NCBI RefSeq assembly: GCF_023008545.1
Contig: NZ_CP095398.1
Span: 496,001-560,000, forward strand
Source: Natribaculum luteum
GTDB lineage: Archaea; Halobacteriota; Halobacteria; Halobacteriales; Natrialbaceae
Length of the DNA stretch: 64,000 nt
Reading direction: 5' to 3'
Within the stretch, counting starts at the first letter, position 1. Each line of letters opens with the position of its first letter. Positions 50,387 to 58,713 of this stretch are shown piece after piece. The notes beneath the pieces are model-generated. The model saw only the letters and a program-made list of their open reading frames with translations. It had not been told where the DNA came from and did no database searches. Both the position numbers and the translations under genes were made by a program.

Positions 50387-51340
50387 ATGAGTGCGTCAGC
50401 AATTGACCGCGTCGCCATCGTCGGCACAGGGATGATGGGCTATGGGATCGGCACTGTCTACTCTAGTCAGGGGTGCACCGTCCGCATGTACGACGTCTCG
50501 GAAGAGGCGCTCGCGCAGGCCGAAACAAACGTTGAGGCGACCCTTACAACGCTTGCGAATGCTGGCCGGATTCCGACCGAAGATATCGATGCCATCGCCG
50601 ACCGGATCACCTACCACGACGCGCTCGACGCCGCCGTCGAGGACGCCGACCTGGTGACAGAGGCGGTGACGGAGGATCTCGAAATCAAACAGGAGGTGTT
50701 CGAGCGACTCGACCGCCACGCCCCGGCGTCGGCCACACTCGCGACGAACACATCGGGCCTGTCGATCACGGAGATCGCCAGCGTCGTCGACGACCCTAGC
50801 CGCGTCGTCGGGACCCACTGGTTCAATCCGCCACACATCGTCCCGCTGGTCGAGGTCGTAAGGGGCGACCAGACGGCCGATGCGACCGTGGACCGCATGT
50901 ACGACTTACTGGAAGCGGCCGGCAAGGAGCCGGTCGAAGTCAAGAAGGACATTCCCGGGTTCATCGGGAACCGCATCCAGATGGCGATGGACTTCGAGGC
51001 GTGGTCACTGCTCCAGATGGGCGTAGCCAGTGCCGAGGATATCGACCGCGCCGTGCGGGCCGGATTCGGGTTCCGCGTTCCCGTTCTGGGCGTCTTCAAG
51101 AAATCTGATTTCACCGGACTGGACATTTACGAAGAAGTGATGTCATACCTTCTGCAGGAGATCGACCGCGGGACCGAGCCGTCGGAATCGCTCCGGACGC
51201 TCGTGGACGAGGGACACTACGGCGTGAAAACGGGACAGGGCGTCTACGACTGGGAAGGAGCCGACTTCGAGAACCTCGCTGACGAGCGTGATCGACAGTT
51301 GCTGGCGCTTCTCGACGCCTACGAGGAGGCCATCGACTAG
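50387..51340 (+). CDS. 3-hydroxyacyl-CoA dehydrogenase
   Basis: 317 aa. NAD-binding RVAIVGTGMMGYGIGTVYSS (~8-27), catalytic His in VGTHWFNPPHIVPLVEVVRG (~143), KKDIPGFIGNRIQMAMDFEA and a C-terminal dimerisation domain with HYGVKTGQGVYDW. Single-function enzyme (no crotonase domain). The HWFNPPH motif differs from the common HFFNPxP, so a non-fatty-acyl substrate such as a hydroxyacid or carnitine is possible. Followed by a cupin 45 bp later. Confidence 0.92.
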   Translation: MSASAIDRVAIVGTGMMGYGIGTVYSSQGCTVRMYDVSEEALAQAETNVEATLTTLANAGRIPTEDIDAIADRITYHDALDAAVEDADLVTEAVTEDLEIKQEVFERLDRHAPASATLATNTSGLSITEIASVVDDPSRVVGTHWFNPPHIVPLVEVVRGDQTADATVDRMYDLLEAAGKEPVEVKKDIPGFIGNRIQMAMDFEAWSLLQMGVASAEDIDRAVRAGFGFRVPVLGVFKKSDFTGLDIYEEVMSYLLQEIDRGTEPSESLRTLVDEGHYGVKTGQGVYDWEGADFENLADERDRQLLALLDAYEEAID

Positions 51341-51385
51341 GTGGCACATATGGGATTAAGTGTGCTCCACGAGTAGTTTTAGCAA

Positions 51386-51763
51386 ATGGCTGAAACCAAA
51401 CCACAGCCGGTGATCCGACGCGCCGCGGAGATCGAGTACGAGACGGTCGACCTAGCCGATGGCCTCCGCAAGGGAGTAGTGCTCGCCGACGACCAGCACA
51501 CGCCGCACTTCAACATGCGCCGGTTCGAGCTTGACCCCGGGGCGCGGGTTCCCCGACACACAAACGAGGTTGAACACGAACAGTACGTCCTCAACGGGGA
51601 GTACGTGGTCGGGATCGGGGACGAGACCCACACGGTATCGGCGGGCGACGCGCTGCTCATCCCTGCGGGCGTCGAACACTGGTATCGGAACGACGGCGAT
51701 GAACCCGGGGCGTTCATCTGTCTCGTCCCGAAGGCCACCGACGAGATCACTGTCACCGAGTGA
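51386..51763 (+). CDS. cupin-domain protein
   Basis: 125 aa, a single cupin barrel: RFELDPGARVPRHTNEVEHE (motif 1 His, His/Glu), QYVLNGEYVVGIGDETHTVS, AGDALLIPAGVEHWYRNDGD (motif 2 His). The three His and one Glu could bind Fe, Mn or Zn. Probably co-transcribed with the hydroxyacyl-CoA dehydrogenase. Role unknown; small cupins of this type are often isomerases or dioxygenases. Confidence 0.85.
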   Translation: MAETKPQPVIRRAAEIEYETVDLADGLRKGVVLADDQHTPHFNMRRFELDPGARVPRHTNEVEHEQYVLNGEYVVGIGDETHTVSAGDALLIPAGVEHWYRNDGDEPGAFICLVPKATDEITVTE

Positions 51764-51782
51764 GGACGGTGTCACGAGGGAC

Positions 51783-52637
51783 TCAATAGGTTAGCGTCAT
51801 CCCGCCGTCCCACCTGAGGTCGCCGCCGTTCAGGTGTTGCCCGTGCTGAGAGAGCCCGAACACGAACAGGTTTGCGACCTCAACAGGATCCATCATCTCC
51901 GTCGAGCGGGACTCCGAGAGCATCACCTCGCTGACAACCTCCTGTGGCGTGAGCCCCCGCTGGGCCGCAGTATCCGGAATCTGGTCGGTTACCAGTGGAG
52001 TCTTGACGTACTCGGTGCTGACGCTGAACGCTCTGATCCGTCCGTCGCCCTCCGCCGCGACTGACTGCGTGAGGCCTCGAAGGCCGAACTTCGAGATGTT
52101 GTACGCCACCTTGTCAGCCGTCACGTAGTGCCCGTGGGCCGAACACATGTTCCCGACACACCCACGTCCATCAGCTGAATCGCGCATGTGCGGGAGGCAG
52201 AGTTTCGTGAGATAGAGGGGCGCGCGGAGCATGATCCGATGGAGATGGTCGTACGTCTCCATCGAGAAGTCCTCAATCGGGCTGATGTGCTGTGCGCCCG
52301 CGATGTTCACGAGGTACGTGATCGTCCCGAGCGTGGCTGCCTCGTTGACGACCGTCTCAATGTCCGCATCGACCGTGAGATCCCCAGAAATCTCGACGAT
52401 GCGACCGTCGAGGTTCAGTTCTGCGGCCCGATCAACCGTGTCTGCGAGCCCCTCTGTGTCGATATCGGTTGCTGCGACCGTCAGGCCGTTGGCGGCCAGC
52501 GCGAGCGCGGTGGCGCGGCCGATCCCGCTGGCCGCACCCGTCACGAGCGCGACGTTCTCGAGGGTGAAAGCCGGATCGTTGACCCGCAAGATGTCGTCAG
52601 TCTGTACCTCAGGAGGTGTGATTTGTTCGTTTGCCAT
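51783..52637 (-). CDS. short-chain dehydrogenase/reductase (3-hydroxybutyrate dehydrogenase-like)
   Basis: 284 aa classical SDR: VALVTGAASGIGRATALALA (cofactor TGxxxGIG), ATDIDTEG (Asp after beta-2, favouring NAD), YLVNIAGAQHISPIEDFSME (NAG motif), NMCSAHGHYVTADKVAYNIS plus KFG (Ser, Tyr-x3-Lys). Convergent with the cupin gene, 19 bp apart. The ATG at 52637 is preceded by ~170 bp without a gene. Confidence 0.9.
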   Translation of the reverse strand: MANEQITPPEVQTDDILRVNDPAFTLENVALVTGAASGIGRATALALAANGLTVAATDIDTEGLADTVDRAAELNLDGRIVEISGDLTVDADIETVVNEAATLGTITYLVNIAGAQHISPIEDFSMETYDHLHRIMLRAPLYLTKLCLPHMRDSADGRGCVGNMCSAHGHYVTADKVAYNISKFGLRGLTQSVAAEGDGRIRAFSVSTEYVKTPLVTDQIPDTAAQRGLTPQEVVSEVMLSESRSTEMMDPVEVANLFVFGLSQHGQHLNGGDLRWDGGMTLTY

Positions 52638-52810
52638 GGGGAATGATCACACTTCGCAGACAAGATGTATAAGCGTCCGGGTGACTCGACGCCGGCAGCT
52701 TTCGCGATCGCGACGCCTGCGGCAGTGCATGCGATCAACAGCGCGAGCGCAAGCGCGTCTCGAGAAGGGTTCGAAAGACGGCGACAAGCGCGACCGCGCG
52801 TCGGAGGCCG

Positions 52811-55114
52811 TCAGTCGTCGTCTTCTGCCATCACGCGGTCGGGGATCGTCCCCGTCGGTGGTGTCTCGCTCGGCGTCGACACAGACCGGAGCGTGAACCG
52901 CTTTTGTACCACGTCGTACGCGAACACGAGCGTGCCGAGGATCAACATCGTATCTCCGGGGAGTCGCGCCCAGAACAGCAGCTGGACGATTTCGCTTTCG
53001 TAGAACGCGAGCCCGCGGGCGGCCGCGTAGCCTTCCGTGAACGCCGTCTCGAGCTGGAGGAAGCCGACGGGCAGCACGGAGACGAACACCATGACCGCCA
53101 GCCCGACGTTCCAGAGCCAGAACGCCCACCTGAGTCGGCGTTCGGTCCACTCGCCTGGTTTCGTCGCGATGCGGAGCATGTACGTCGCCATCCCGATCGC
53201 GAGGAAGCCGAACGCGCCGAACATCGCGGCGTGTGCGTGCCCGACGGTGAGGTAGGTCCCGTGTTCGTAGTAGTTGATCAGTGGGAGGTTGATGAAGAAG
53301 CCGAGCACGCCGGCACCGAGGAAGTTCCAGGCCCCGCTCGCGATGATGAACATGAACGGCAGCGTGTACGGGAAGGTCTCGTCGCTCGTCGCCAGCGTCC
53401 GGTAGTGGCTCAACGCCTCGAAGAGGATGAGGATCAACGGAATGAGCTCGAGCGTCGAGAACACCGTCCCGAACGGGAGCCAGACGTCGGGCTGGCCGAT
53501 CCACCAGTAGTGGTGGGCCGCGCCGATGACGCCGGATCCCATCACGAAAAACGCCTGGAAGGCCACGGCCTTCTCGGCGGATTGCTTCCGGAGCAGCCCC
53601 ATACTGACGAGCGTCAGCCCGATGACGGCGACGATGAAGAACTCGAAGGCGCCTTCGACCCACATGTGGACGACCCACCAGCGCCAGAACTCCGTCATGA
53701 CGATGTTCGTCTGCGGCGTGTAGAACATGCCGGCGACGAACAGCAGTCCGATCGACCCGCCCGCGTAGATGATCATGTGTGCGAGCCCGTAGCGGGCTTC
53801 GCTGTCGAGCATCGGCTTGAACCCGCGCCAGACCAGCACCGTCCACAGCCCGAAGCCGACGAGGAGGCCAAACTGCCAGAGGCGGCCGACCTCGACGTAC
53901 TCGAGGCCCTCGTTGCCGAGGATCCACCAGAGATCGCCGTCGATGTAGCCCTGTGCGCCGAGCCAGATGCCGGCGAGTCCGCCGACGGCCGCGACGACGA
54001 GCGCCCCGAGGAGGAGGTGGACGTACGTTCGCTGTCGATCGGGCTCGTGGCCGGTCAGCAGCGGTGCCAGGAACAGGCCCGCGCCGAGCCAGAGCGAGGC
54101 GATCCACAGCACGCCGAGGTCGAGGTGGAAGGTCTTCGCCATCGCAAACGGGAGCACCTCGAGGAGTTTGACCCCGAACAGTTCCTCGATCCCGAAGAAG
54201 GCGTGACGTTCGACGTAGTAGTGTGCCAGCAGTCCCCCAAGGAGGACCTGCAGGACGAACAGCGCCGCGGCGAGCGGGATAAAGCGCGTTGCCGCCCGCT
54301 GGCTCGGCATGAGGACGATCTCGTCCGGTGGGGGGATCTCGAGGCTCTCGATCTTCGGTTCAGGTAGTTCGACGGACTTGTACAGCCAGACGCCGATTCC
54401 GACGGCACCGACGAGCAAGACCATGCTGATGACGCTCCAGATCATCGTCGCGCCCATCGGGACGTTCCCGGCAGCCGGCGAGTAGGGCCACTCGTTCGTG
54501 TAACTGTGGTCGCTACCGGGTCGATCTGTGTGGGAGATCCAGGCTGTCCAGAGCGCGAAGTCCGCGAACTGGCTCGCCTCTTCCTCCGACTCGACGAATT
54601 CAGCTGGAATGCCCCGATCGGTGGCACCGCCGTGATAGCGGTCGACGTAGACGTCCCTGACCTGCTGGTGTGCGTACGCCTCGGCGGCCGAGTACCGAAC
54701 GGCGTCCGTATCACGGGCGACCGACTCGTCCAGGTCCGACCGCACGAGGCTGTCGACGCTCGCCTGGTCCGGTTCTTCGAGTGCGGAATACGCCGTCTCG
54801 TACCGCTGCTGGGCGTAGTACTCGCGCATGAACTCCACTTTCAACTCGAGTGCGTCGGAGGTGTAGTCGACGCCGTAGTACGCACCGTTGCCGAGGATCG
54901 ACCCGTGGTTCATCAACCCGTTCTTCTGGAAGACGGCCTTGCCGGCCTGCACCTCCGACTCGGTGGCGACGGTCTCGTCGTCCGGACCGACGACCTCCTG
55001 TGGAATGGGCGGCACCTGCTGGTACGAGTACAGTGCGCCGACTCCCATGACGATCAGGTTGAGGACGAAAACCACGACGAGGGCTTTCGCGATCGTTCGA
55101 CGGCTTACTTCCAT
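52811..55114 (-). CDS. norZ: quinol-dependent nitric oxide reductase (qNOR)
   Basis: 767 aa. The N-terminal NorC-like fused segment (~1-230) includes one membrane helix, AGKAVFQKNGLMNHGSILGN and no CxxCH haem-c motif, so it takes electrons from quinol. The NorB-like core (~235-750) has about 12 helices. Haem/Fe ligands: HLDLGVLWIASLWLG, WWVVHMWVEGAFEFFIVAVI (His and the FeB Glu), AAHHYWWIGQPDVW and TVGHAHAAMFGAFGF. Reduces NO to N2O at the membrane, for detoxification or denitrification. Confidence 0.95.
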   Translation of the reverse strand: MEVSRRTIAKALVVVFVLNLIVMGVGALYSYQQVPPIPQEVVGPDDETVATESEVQAGKAVFQKNGLMNHGSILGNGAYYGVDYTSDALELKVEFMREYYAQQRYETAYSALEEPDQASVDSLVRSDLDESVARDTDAVRYSAAEAYAHQQVRDVYVDRYHGGATDRGIPAEFVESEEEASQFADFALWTAWISHTDRPGSDHSYTNEWPYSPAAGNVPMGATMIWSVISMVLLVGAVGIGVWLYKSVELPEPKIESLEIPPPDEIVLMPSQRAATRFIPLAAALFVLQVLLGGLLAHYYVERHAFFGIEELFGVKLLEVLPFAMAKTFHLDLGVLWIASLWLGAGLFLAPLLTGHEPDRQRTYVHLLLGALVVAAVGGLAGIWLGAQGYIDGDLWWILGNEGLEYVEVGRLWQFGLLVGFGLWTVLVWRGFKPMLDSEARYGLAHMIIYAGGSIGLLFVAGMFYTPQTNIVMTEFWRWWVVHMWVEGAFEFFIVAVIGLTLVSMGLLRKQSAEKAVAFQAFFVMGSGVIGAAHHYWWIGQPDVWLPFGTVFSTLELIPLILILFEALSHYRTLATSDETFPYTLPFMFIIASGAWNFLGAGVLGFFINLPLINYYEHGTYLTVGHAHAAMFGAFGFLAIGMATYMLRIATKPGEWTERRLRWAFWLWNVGLAVMVFVSVLPVGFLQLETAFTEGYAAARGLAFYESEIVQLLFWARLPGDTMLILGTLVFAYDVVQKRFTLRSVSTPSETPPTGTIPDRVMAEDDD

Positions 55115-55265
55115 GGTTGCTGGTTCGATTGGGTGGTGGTTTTCACTGGGTGGCGCTTCTCGCCTCCCGAGAGGGGAGCCGAATATCTTCGCCCCGCCCT
55201 TTTTCGGCGCTCACGTGTCCCGTGCCGGACTCGCGATTCCGTCGTCAGTGGCGTCGTCATCAGAT

Positions 55266-55922
55266 TCACGCGAACGTCGAGTCGGGGACGCTGTCGGCCG
55301 CCCCTTCCATGAACTCCTTGATGATCTTTTCCTCCGCTCGATGGAGCGTCTCGCTGCAGGTCGACTTCGCGATTCCGAGTTCGTCGGCCAACTCGGTCAG
55401 CGAGCAACACCGGGGCGTGTCGTAGTAGCCGCGATCGACGGCCTCCCGGACGAGTTGCAGCTGTTTGGCCGTCAGGAGCCGCGTCGGCTCGATGTGCTGG
55501 CTGACGTCGTTGACCGTAAACGAGATGCCGAACTCCTCGAGTTGCGTCCCGAGTTCGGAGAGCCGATCCTGTGGGGCCGTAATCTCCCACTCGGCCTCCC
55601 CGTCTCTGATCGTAAACGGCATCTCGAGTGGGATGCCCGACCCCTGAATCGGCAGTAACAACAGCGGCATCGGCGTCTCGAACTGGATCAACGCAGTGTC
55701 CTGGTGGCGTTGCAGCACGTACAGTTCCGCGATGGATTCGTGGTTCTGGATTTCGGTGAGCACCGCTCTGAGGCTGTCGGCGCTAACCTCCGCGAGTCCG
55801 ACGCCGCCGTTCTCGGCCGGAAACGCCGAGAGGATCCTGAACTGCGCGTCCGGGTACGTACGCGAGACGTCGCCGATCCAGACGTCCTCCGGGAGCGTGA
55901 GCGTGAGGTTTGCGCGTGGCAT
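55266..55922 (-). CDS. HTH-10 (Bat-like) transcription regulator
   Basis: 218 aa. The N-terminal sensor-like domain (~1-155) has RANLTLTLPEDVWIGDVSRT and a hydrophobic core MPLLLLPIQGSGIPLEMPF. The C-terminal HTH-10 has LTAKQLQLVREAVDRGYYDT, PRCCSLTELADELGIAKSTC and SETLHRAEEKIIKEFM. It lies directly upstream of norZ on the same strand (151-bp gap), as many haloarchaeal denitrification genes have HTH-10 activators nearby. Cys-Cys in the HTH could respond to redox or NO; that is speculative. Confidence 0.85.
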   Translation of the reverse strand: MPRANLTLTLPEDVWIGDVSRTYPDAQFRILSAFPAENGGVGLAEVSADSLRAVLTEIQNHESIAELYVLQRHQDTALIQFETPMPLLLLPIQGSGIPLEMPFTIRDGEAEWEITAPQDRLSELGTQLEEFGISFTVNDVSQHIEPTRLLTAKQLQLVREAVDRGYYDTPRCCSLTELADELGIAKSTCSETLHRAEEKIIKEFMEGAADSVPDSTFA

Positions 55923-56039
55923 CGGTTCACAGTCGAACGTTCATCGGCCAGCACCCAGTACCCGTTCCCGAATATCTTCGGTACTTTTTGTAGCGTTAAC
56001 TACCTCGCCCGCTTTCGCTCATCCTGACGGGTGCGCTCG

Positions 56040-56340
56040 TGCAGGGTAGGGCTTGTCCACGAACTCGGCCTCGAACCCGTCAGGGTGGGCGGTAACTCCG
56101 CCAGTTGGCGTCACCGTTTCAGACTTCAGGGCAAGCTGACCGTTGTCTATCCGTCGAAGCGACTGTCGGCCCGACAGACATACCGGTGTTCCTCGCCGTC
56201 GCAGAGTCGCGTAGCGACTTTGCTACCCGTCGGATGTGATCCGACGACTGCGTTGTCGTCTGCGTTCGACTCCGACCCGCACTTCTGGCACCGGAATTCG
56301 GTACGAGTCGAACGATTCGGCTGTGTTGAATCGCCAGACG
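56040..56340 (-). pseudogene. 3' relic of a TnpB element
   Basis: The minus-strand frame contains STRTEFRCQKCGSESNADDN, the zinc-finger CxxC and RuvC-III region of a TnpB, then a degraded tail and right-end-like DNA (GACAAGCCCTACC, ~56050). About 90 residues are readable; the rest of the gene is absent. Near 56317-56350 TGTGTTGAATCGCCAGACGG resembles an IS5-type terminus. Confidence 0.55.
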
Positions 56341-56457
56341 GCGGCGGAACAGAATGCTAAATCAAAAGTGTTGAAGCGGGAGGCTGCGAGTGTCTCTGAT
56401 GCAAATCTCCCTCTTCATCGATTTCTGGTGGCGGGAATCGTTCTGTTCGACGACGAG

Positions 56458-56946
56458 CTACGGGGTTGTACCGCCATCAACGGCGTCGAGGTCGGGTTCA
56501 TCAAATTCGAGTGCCTCTGCAACCGCCGCTGGCAGCTCCGGGCGCGGCGCCGATTCGTGGCGTTCGATCTTTTCGGTCTTACGCGTGTTTTCGTAGAGAG
56601 CCCGGGCGACCGGGAGACCGCGCAGATACTTGTAATCGTGGAGGACCTCGACACCTCGCCTGGTGAATCCGTAGAACTGCGATGGGAGATCGCGTTTCTT
56701 CTCGCTCGGTTCGTACGTGTAGCGTGCGAGGATCCCCGCTTCGATCAACGTCTCCAGCTGGTCTTTGATGGCCGCCTGGCTCTTGCCAGTCATATACTCG
56801 AGTTCGGCGAGCGACATGAGGTGTGCAGGATGGCCCAGAAGCTCCTGGATGATGAGGTGGCGCGTATCCTGAGACAGCAGCTTGAACAACCGCTGCTGTT
56901 CCGCAAACGGCCCTGAATCGGCCGCGTCAGTGGAGGTTTCGCTCAT
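56458..56946 (-). CDS. winged-helix DNA-binding protein
   Basis: 162 aa from ATG 56946 (MSETSTDAADSGPFAEQQRL). ArsR/MarR-like winged helix at ~15-105: LFKLLSQDTRHLIIQELLGH, MSLAELEYMTGKSQAAIKDQ, LETLIEAGILARYTY, FYGFTRRGVEVLHDYKYLRG. A C-terminal acidic tail follows. Divergent from the 57062 gene across 115 bp, so likely its regulator. Confidence 0.82.
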   Translation of the reverse strand: MSETSTDAADSGPFAEQQRLFKLLSQDTRHLIIQELLGHPAHLMSLAELEYMTGKSQAAIKDQLETLIEAGILARYTYEPSEKKRDLPSQFYGFTRRGVEVLHDYKYLRGLPVARALYENTRKTEKIERHESAPRPELPAAVAEALEFDEPDLDAVDGGTTP

Positions 56947-57061
56947 ACGTGGCGTTAGGAGGAGCGGCACTATAACAGTTAGGATTGTCCAAGTTGATTA
57001 TTCTGGAAAATACCAAAGTGATTCAGAAGGGATAAGGTAGTGTAGTTTGAACTGGTAGCTA

Positions 57062-57862
57062 ATGACTGATCCCAGTCCACCGCCAGACGCTACGGCCATT
57101 ATGACGGTGGTCCACGAGGCGATCGGCGGCATTGAACTCGAACCAGCGGAGAAACGGGAGATCTGGCGATTCGCTAAACGTGAATTGCCGTATCTCTGGA
57201 GTCAGCGGACATCGTATTTCATCCTCGGGAGCTATCGTGATCCCTCCATCCGCCGGCTTCGCGCCGTGCAGAACGAACTCACGAAGCAACTCGGCGCATA
57301 TCCGTTCGTCATGGGCGATCTCCTCGAGTTGCCGACTGAGCGGCTCAATACGTTCGATATCATGTTCTCCCTGCTGGCGACGTACAGCGACTACATCGTC
57401 GGTGTCTTCGAGAAAGAAAGCGGCGGTGAAGCGCCGGAATTAGGCGAGATCGATGACCCGCCGTATTTCGACAAATCGTACGTGTTCCCACGAGACTACG
57501 CGTGGGTGACGGACGCAAATATCGAATCGAAATATCACGTCATTCAGGCCGTCCTCGAAATTGCGTTCGCGGACAATCTAACTGAAAATGAGGCCCATTC
57601 GAAGATCGACTCGCTCGTCGACCGCGCACAAGAGTCTGGGATCGGCGTTGCTGACGAAGAGGTCTGGGATGCTATCGACGACCGGGAGGACGAGGGAGCA
57701 GAACCAGCGACCTACAGCTGGGTTCATCTCAACAAGTTCCGCAAATTCGAATTACACGACCAGTGCTTTCCATGGACTACTGAGGAGGAACTCCGAACTG
57801 CAGTTGCCGAGCTCCCGTCGCCGACACCACGTCCTGAGTGGGAAACGCGTGATGAAGCCTAA
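57062..57862 (+). CDS. unrecognised protein with Rossmann-like (TIR / deoxyribosyltransferase-like) core
   Basis: 266 aa, soluble. Residues ~50-165 alternate strands and helices: SYFILGSYRDPSIRRLRAVQ, GAYPFVMGDLLELP, RLNTFDIMFSLLATYSDYIV, GVFEKESGGEAPELGEI, SYVFPRDYAW. The strand-GS start and a Ser-Asp strand followed by SGGExxELGEI resemble nucleoside 2-deoxyribosyltransferase and TIR-type enzymes, where that Glu is catalytic. This is a fold guess from pattern only. The C-terminal ~100 residues are helical and acidic. ATG 57062 follows an AT-rich promoter region. Confidence 0.5.
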   Translation: MTDPSPPPDATAIMTVVHEAIGGIELEPAEKREIWRFAKRELPYLWSQRTSYFILGSYRDPSIRRLRAVQNELTKQLGAYPFVMGDLLELPTERLNTFDIMFSLLATYSDYIVGVFEKESGGEAPELGEIDDPPYFDKSYVFPRDYAWVTDANIESKYHVIQAVLEIAFADNLTENEAHSKIDSLVDRAQESGIGVADEEVWDAIDDREDEGAEPATYSWVHLNKFRKFELHDQCFPWTTEEELRTAVAELPSPTPRPEWETRDEA

Positions 57863-58217
57863 TACTACTGAACAAAACGATTCACACATCGATCGCACTC
57901 GAACGGCCGTCGCCGCTGGCGACGGGCCATGAGACGCGATCGAGTGTTCAGTGACTGTTGTCCGGCAGTATAAGCAGCCGGATTGAGCGTCTGCCTTTTG
58001 TGGGGTCTCTTTCTCGATCCAACCTATCCCAACGAACCGGGTGTGATATGCTGGTCGCATCGCAGCCGGGGCGTAGTTCCTTAACCAACACGTTCCCGGT
58101 AGGATCCGATTCGTTGGTTAATGCTTCCGCTCTTGTGTCGAGTTGCAGAAGCCCAACGACGCAAAGCGAGTCGCGGCACGCCGCGACGAGCGTTAGCTGG
58201 TCACCATGGCGTCCCTG
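57863..58217. other. intergenic region with a long dyad
   Basis: No gene seen. TTAACCAAC (58081-58089) and GTTGGTTAA (58113-58121) form a perfect 9-bp inverted repeat with a 23-bp loop. The stretch between it and the decayed GDPD gene reads poorly in every frame. Confidence 0.45.
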
Positions 58218-58713
58218 CTACCGCGACCGCCCCCTTCGAGACGATCCGCCACGACGACGGCTGTCTCGAGACAGATCTTGACCCTCGTACCCCGAACACA
58301 CCGCTCCGGACTCATCGACCTGTGTCGGGCCGTCGATCGGTTGATCGAGAAGCTCCCAGACGACGGGGAAGCCGCAATGAATCGCGGCTTCGCCCTCCCG
58401 AATCGCGTACCGTCTCGAGGTCGGTTTCGCCGACCAGGCCGGTCGCGTCCGCGGGTCGATCGAGGGTTTCGTCGTGGAAACAGACCAGTTTGCCCAACCC
58501 ACAGCGCCTGCCGCCGACCTCGATCGCATCGGCGCGGGAGGCCGCGTAGCGGACCGCTTCGGTCGTGTTCTCGGGCTGTTCACCGGCGAAGCCGCGGTGG
58601 GCGATGACGTCGACCGACCAGGTGCGAGAGAGCGTCGTCCCGACTGCGACTGTTCCGCCGAGTGCCAGCGCGCCGACCAGTTGCCGGCGCGTCGTCCGTG
58701 GATCGATCATCAC
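58218..58713 (-). pseudogene. glycerophosphodiester phosphodiesterase, decayed
   Basis: From GTG 58713 (overlapping the ATPase stop by 4 bp): Tat-like TTRRQLVGALALGGTVAVGT, then VDVIAHRGFAGEQPENTTEA, ADAIEVGGRRCGLGKLVCFH, DETLDRPADATG. The GDPD His (HRG), Glu (PENT) and second His (FHDETLDR) are present, but the metal-binding ExD is EVG. After ETVR the frame shifts, and the C-terminal ~120 residues are missing. Last gene of the ugp-type operon. Confidence 0.75.

Noticed and set aside
52638-52810. Possible small membrane-protein gene between SDR and norZ (minus strand, ALALALLIACTAAGVAIAKA)
   Set aside because: A hydrophobic run exists, but there is no sensible start, and the frame enters the SDR gene out of frame; too weak to call.
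52647-54367. Long frames on both strands over norZ (486 and 487 codons)
   Set aside because: They are Arg-rich or Glu/His-rich translations of high-GC third positions; the qNOR frame carries the haem ligands.
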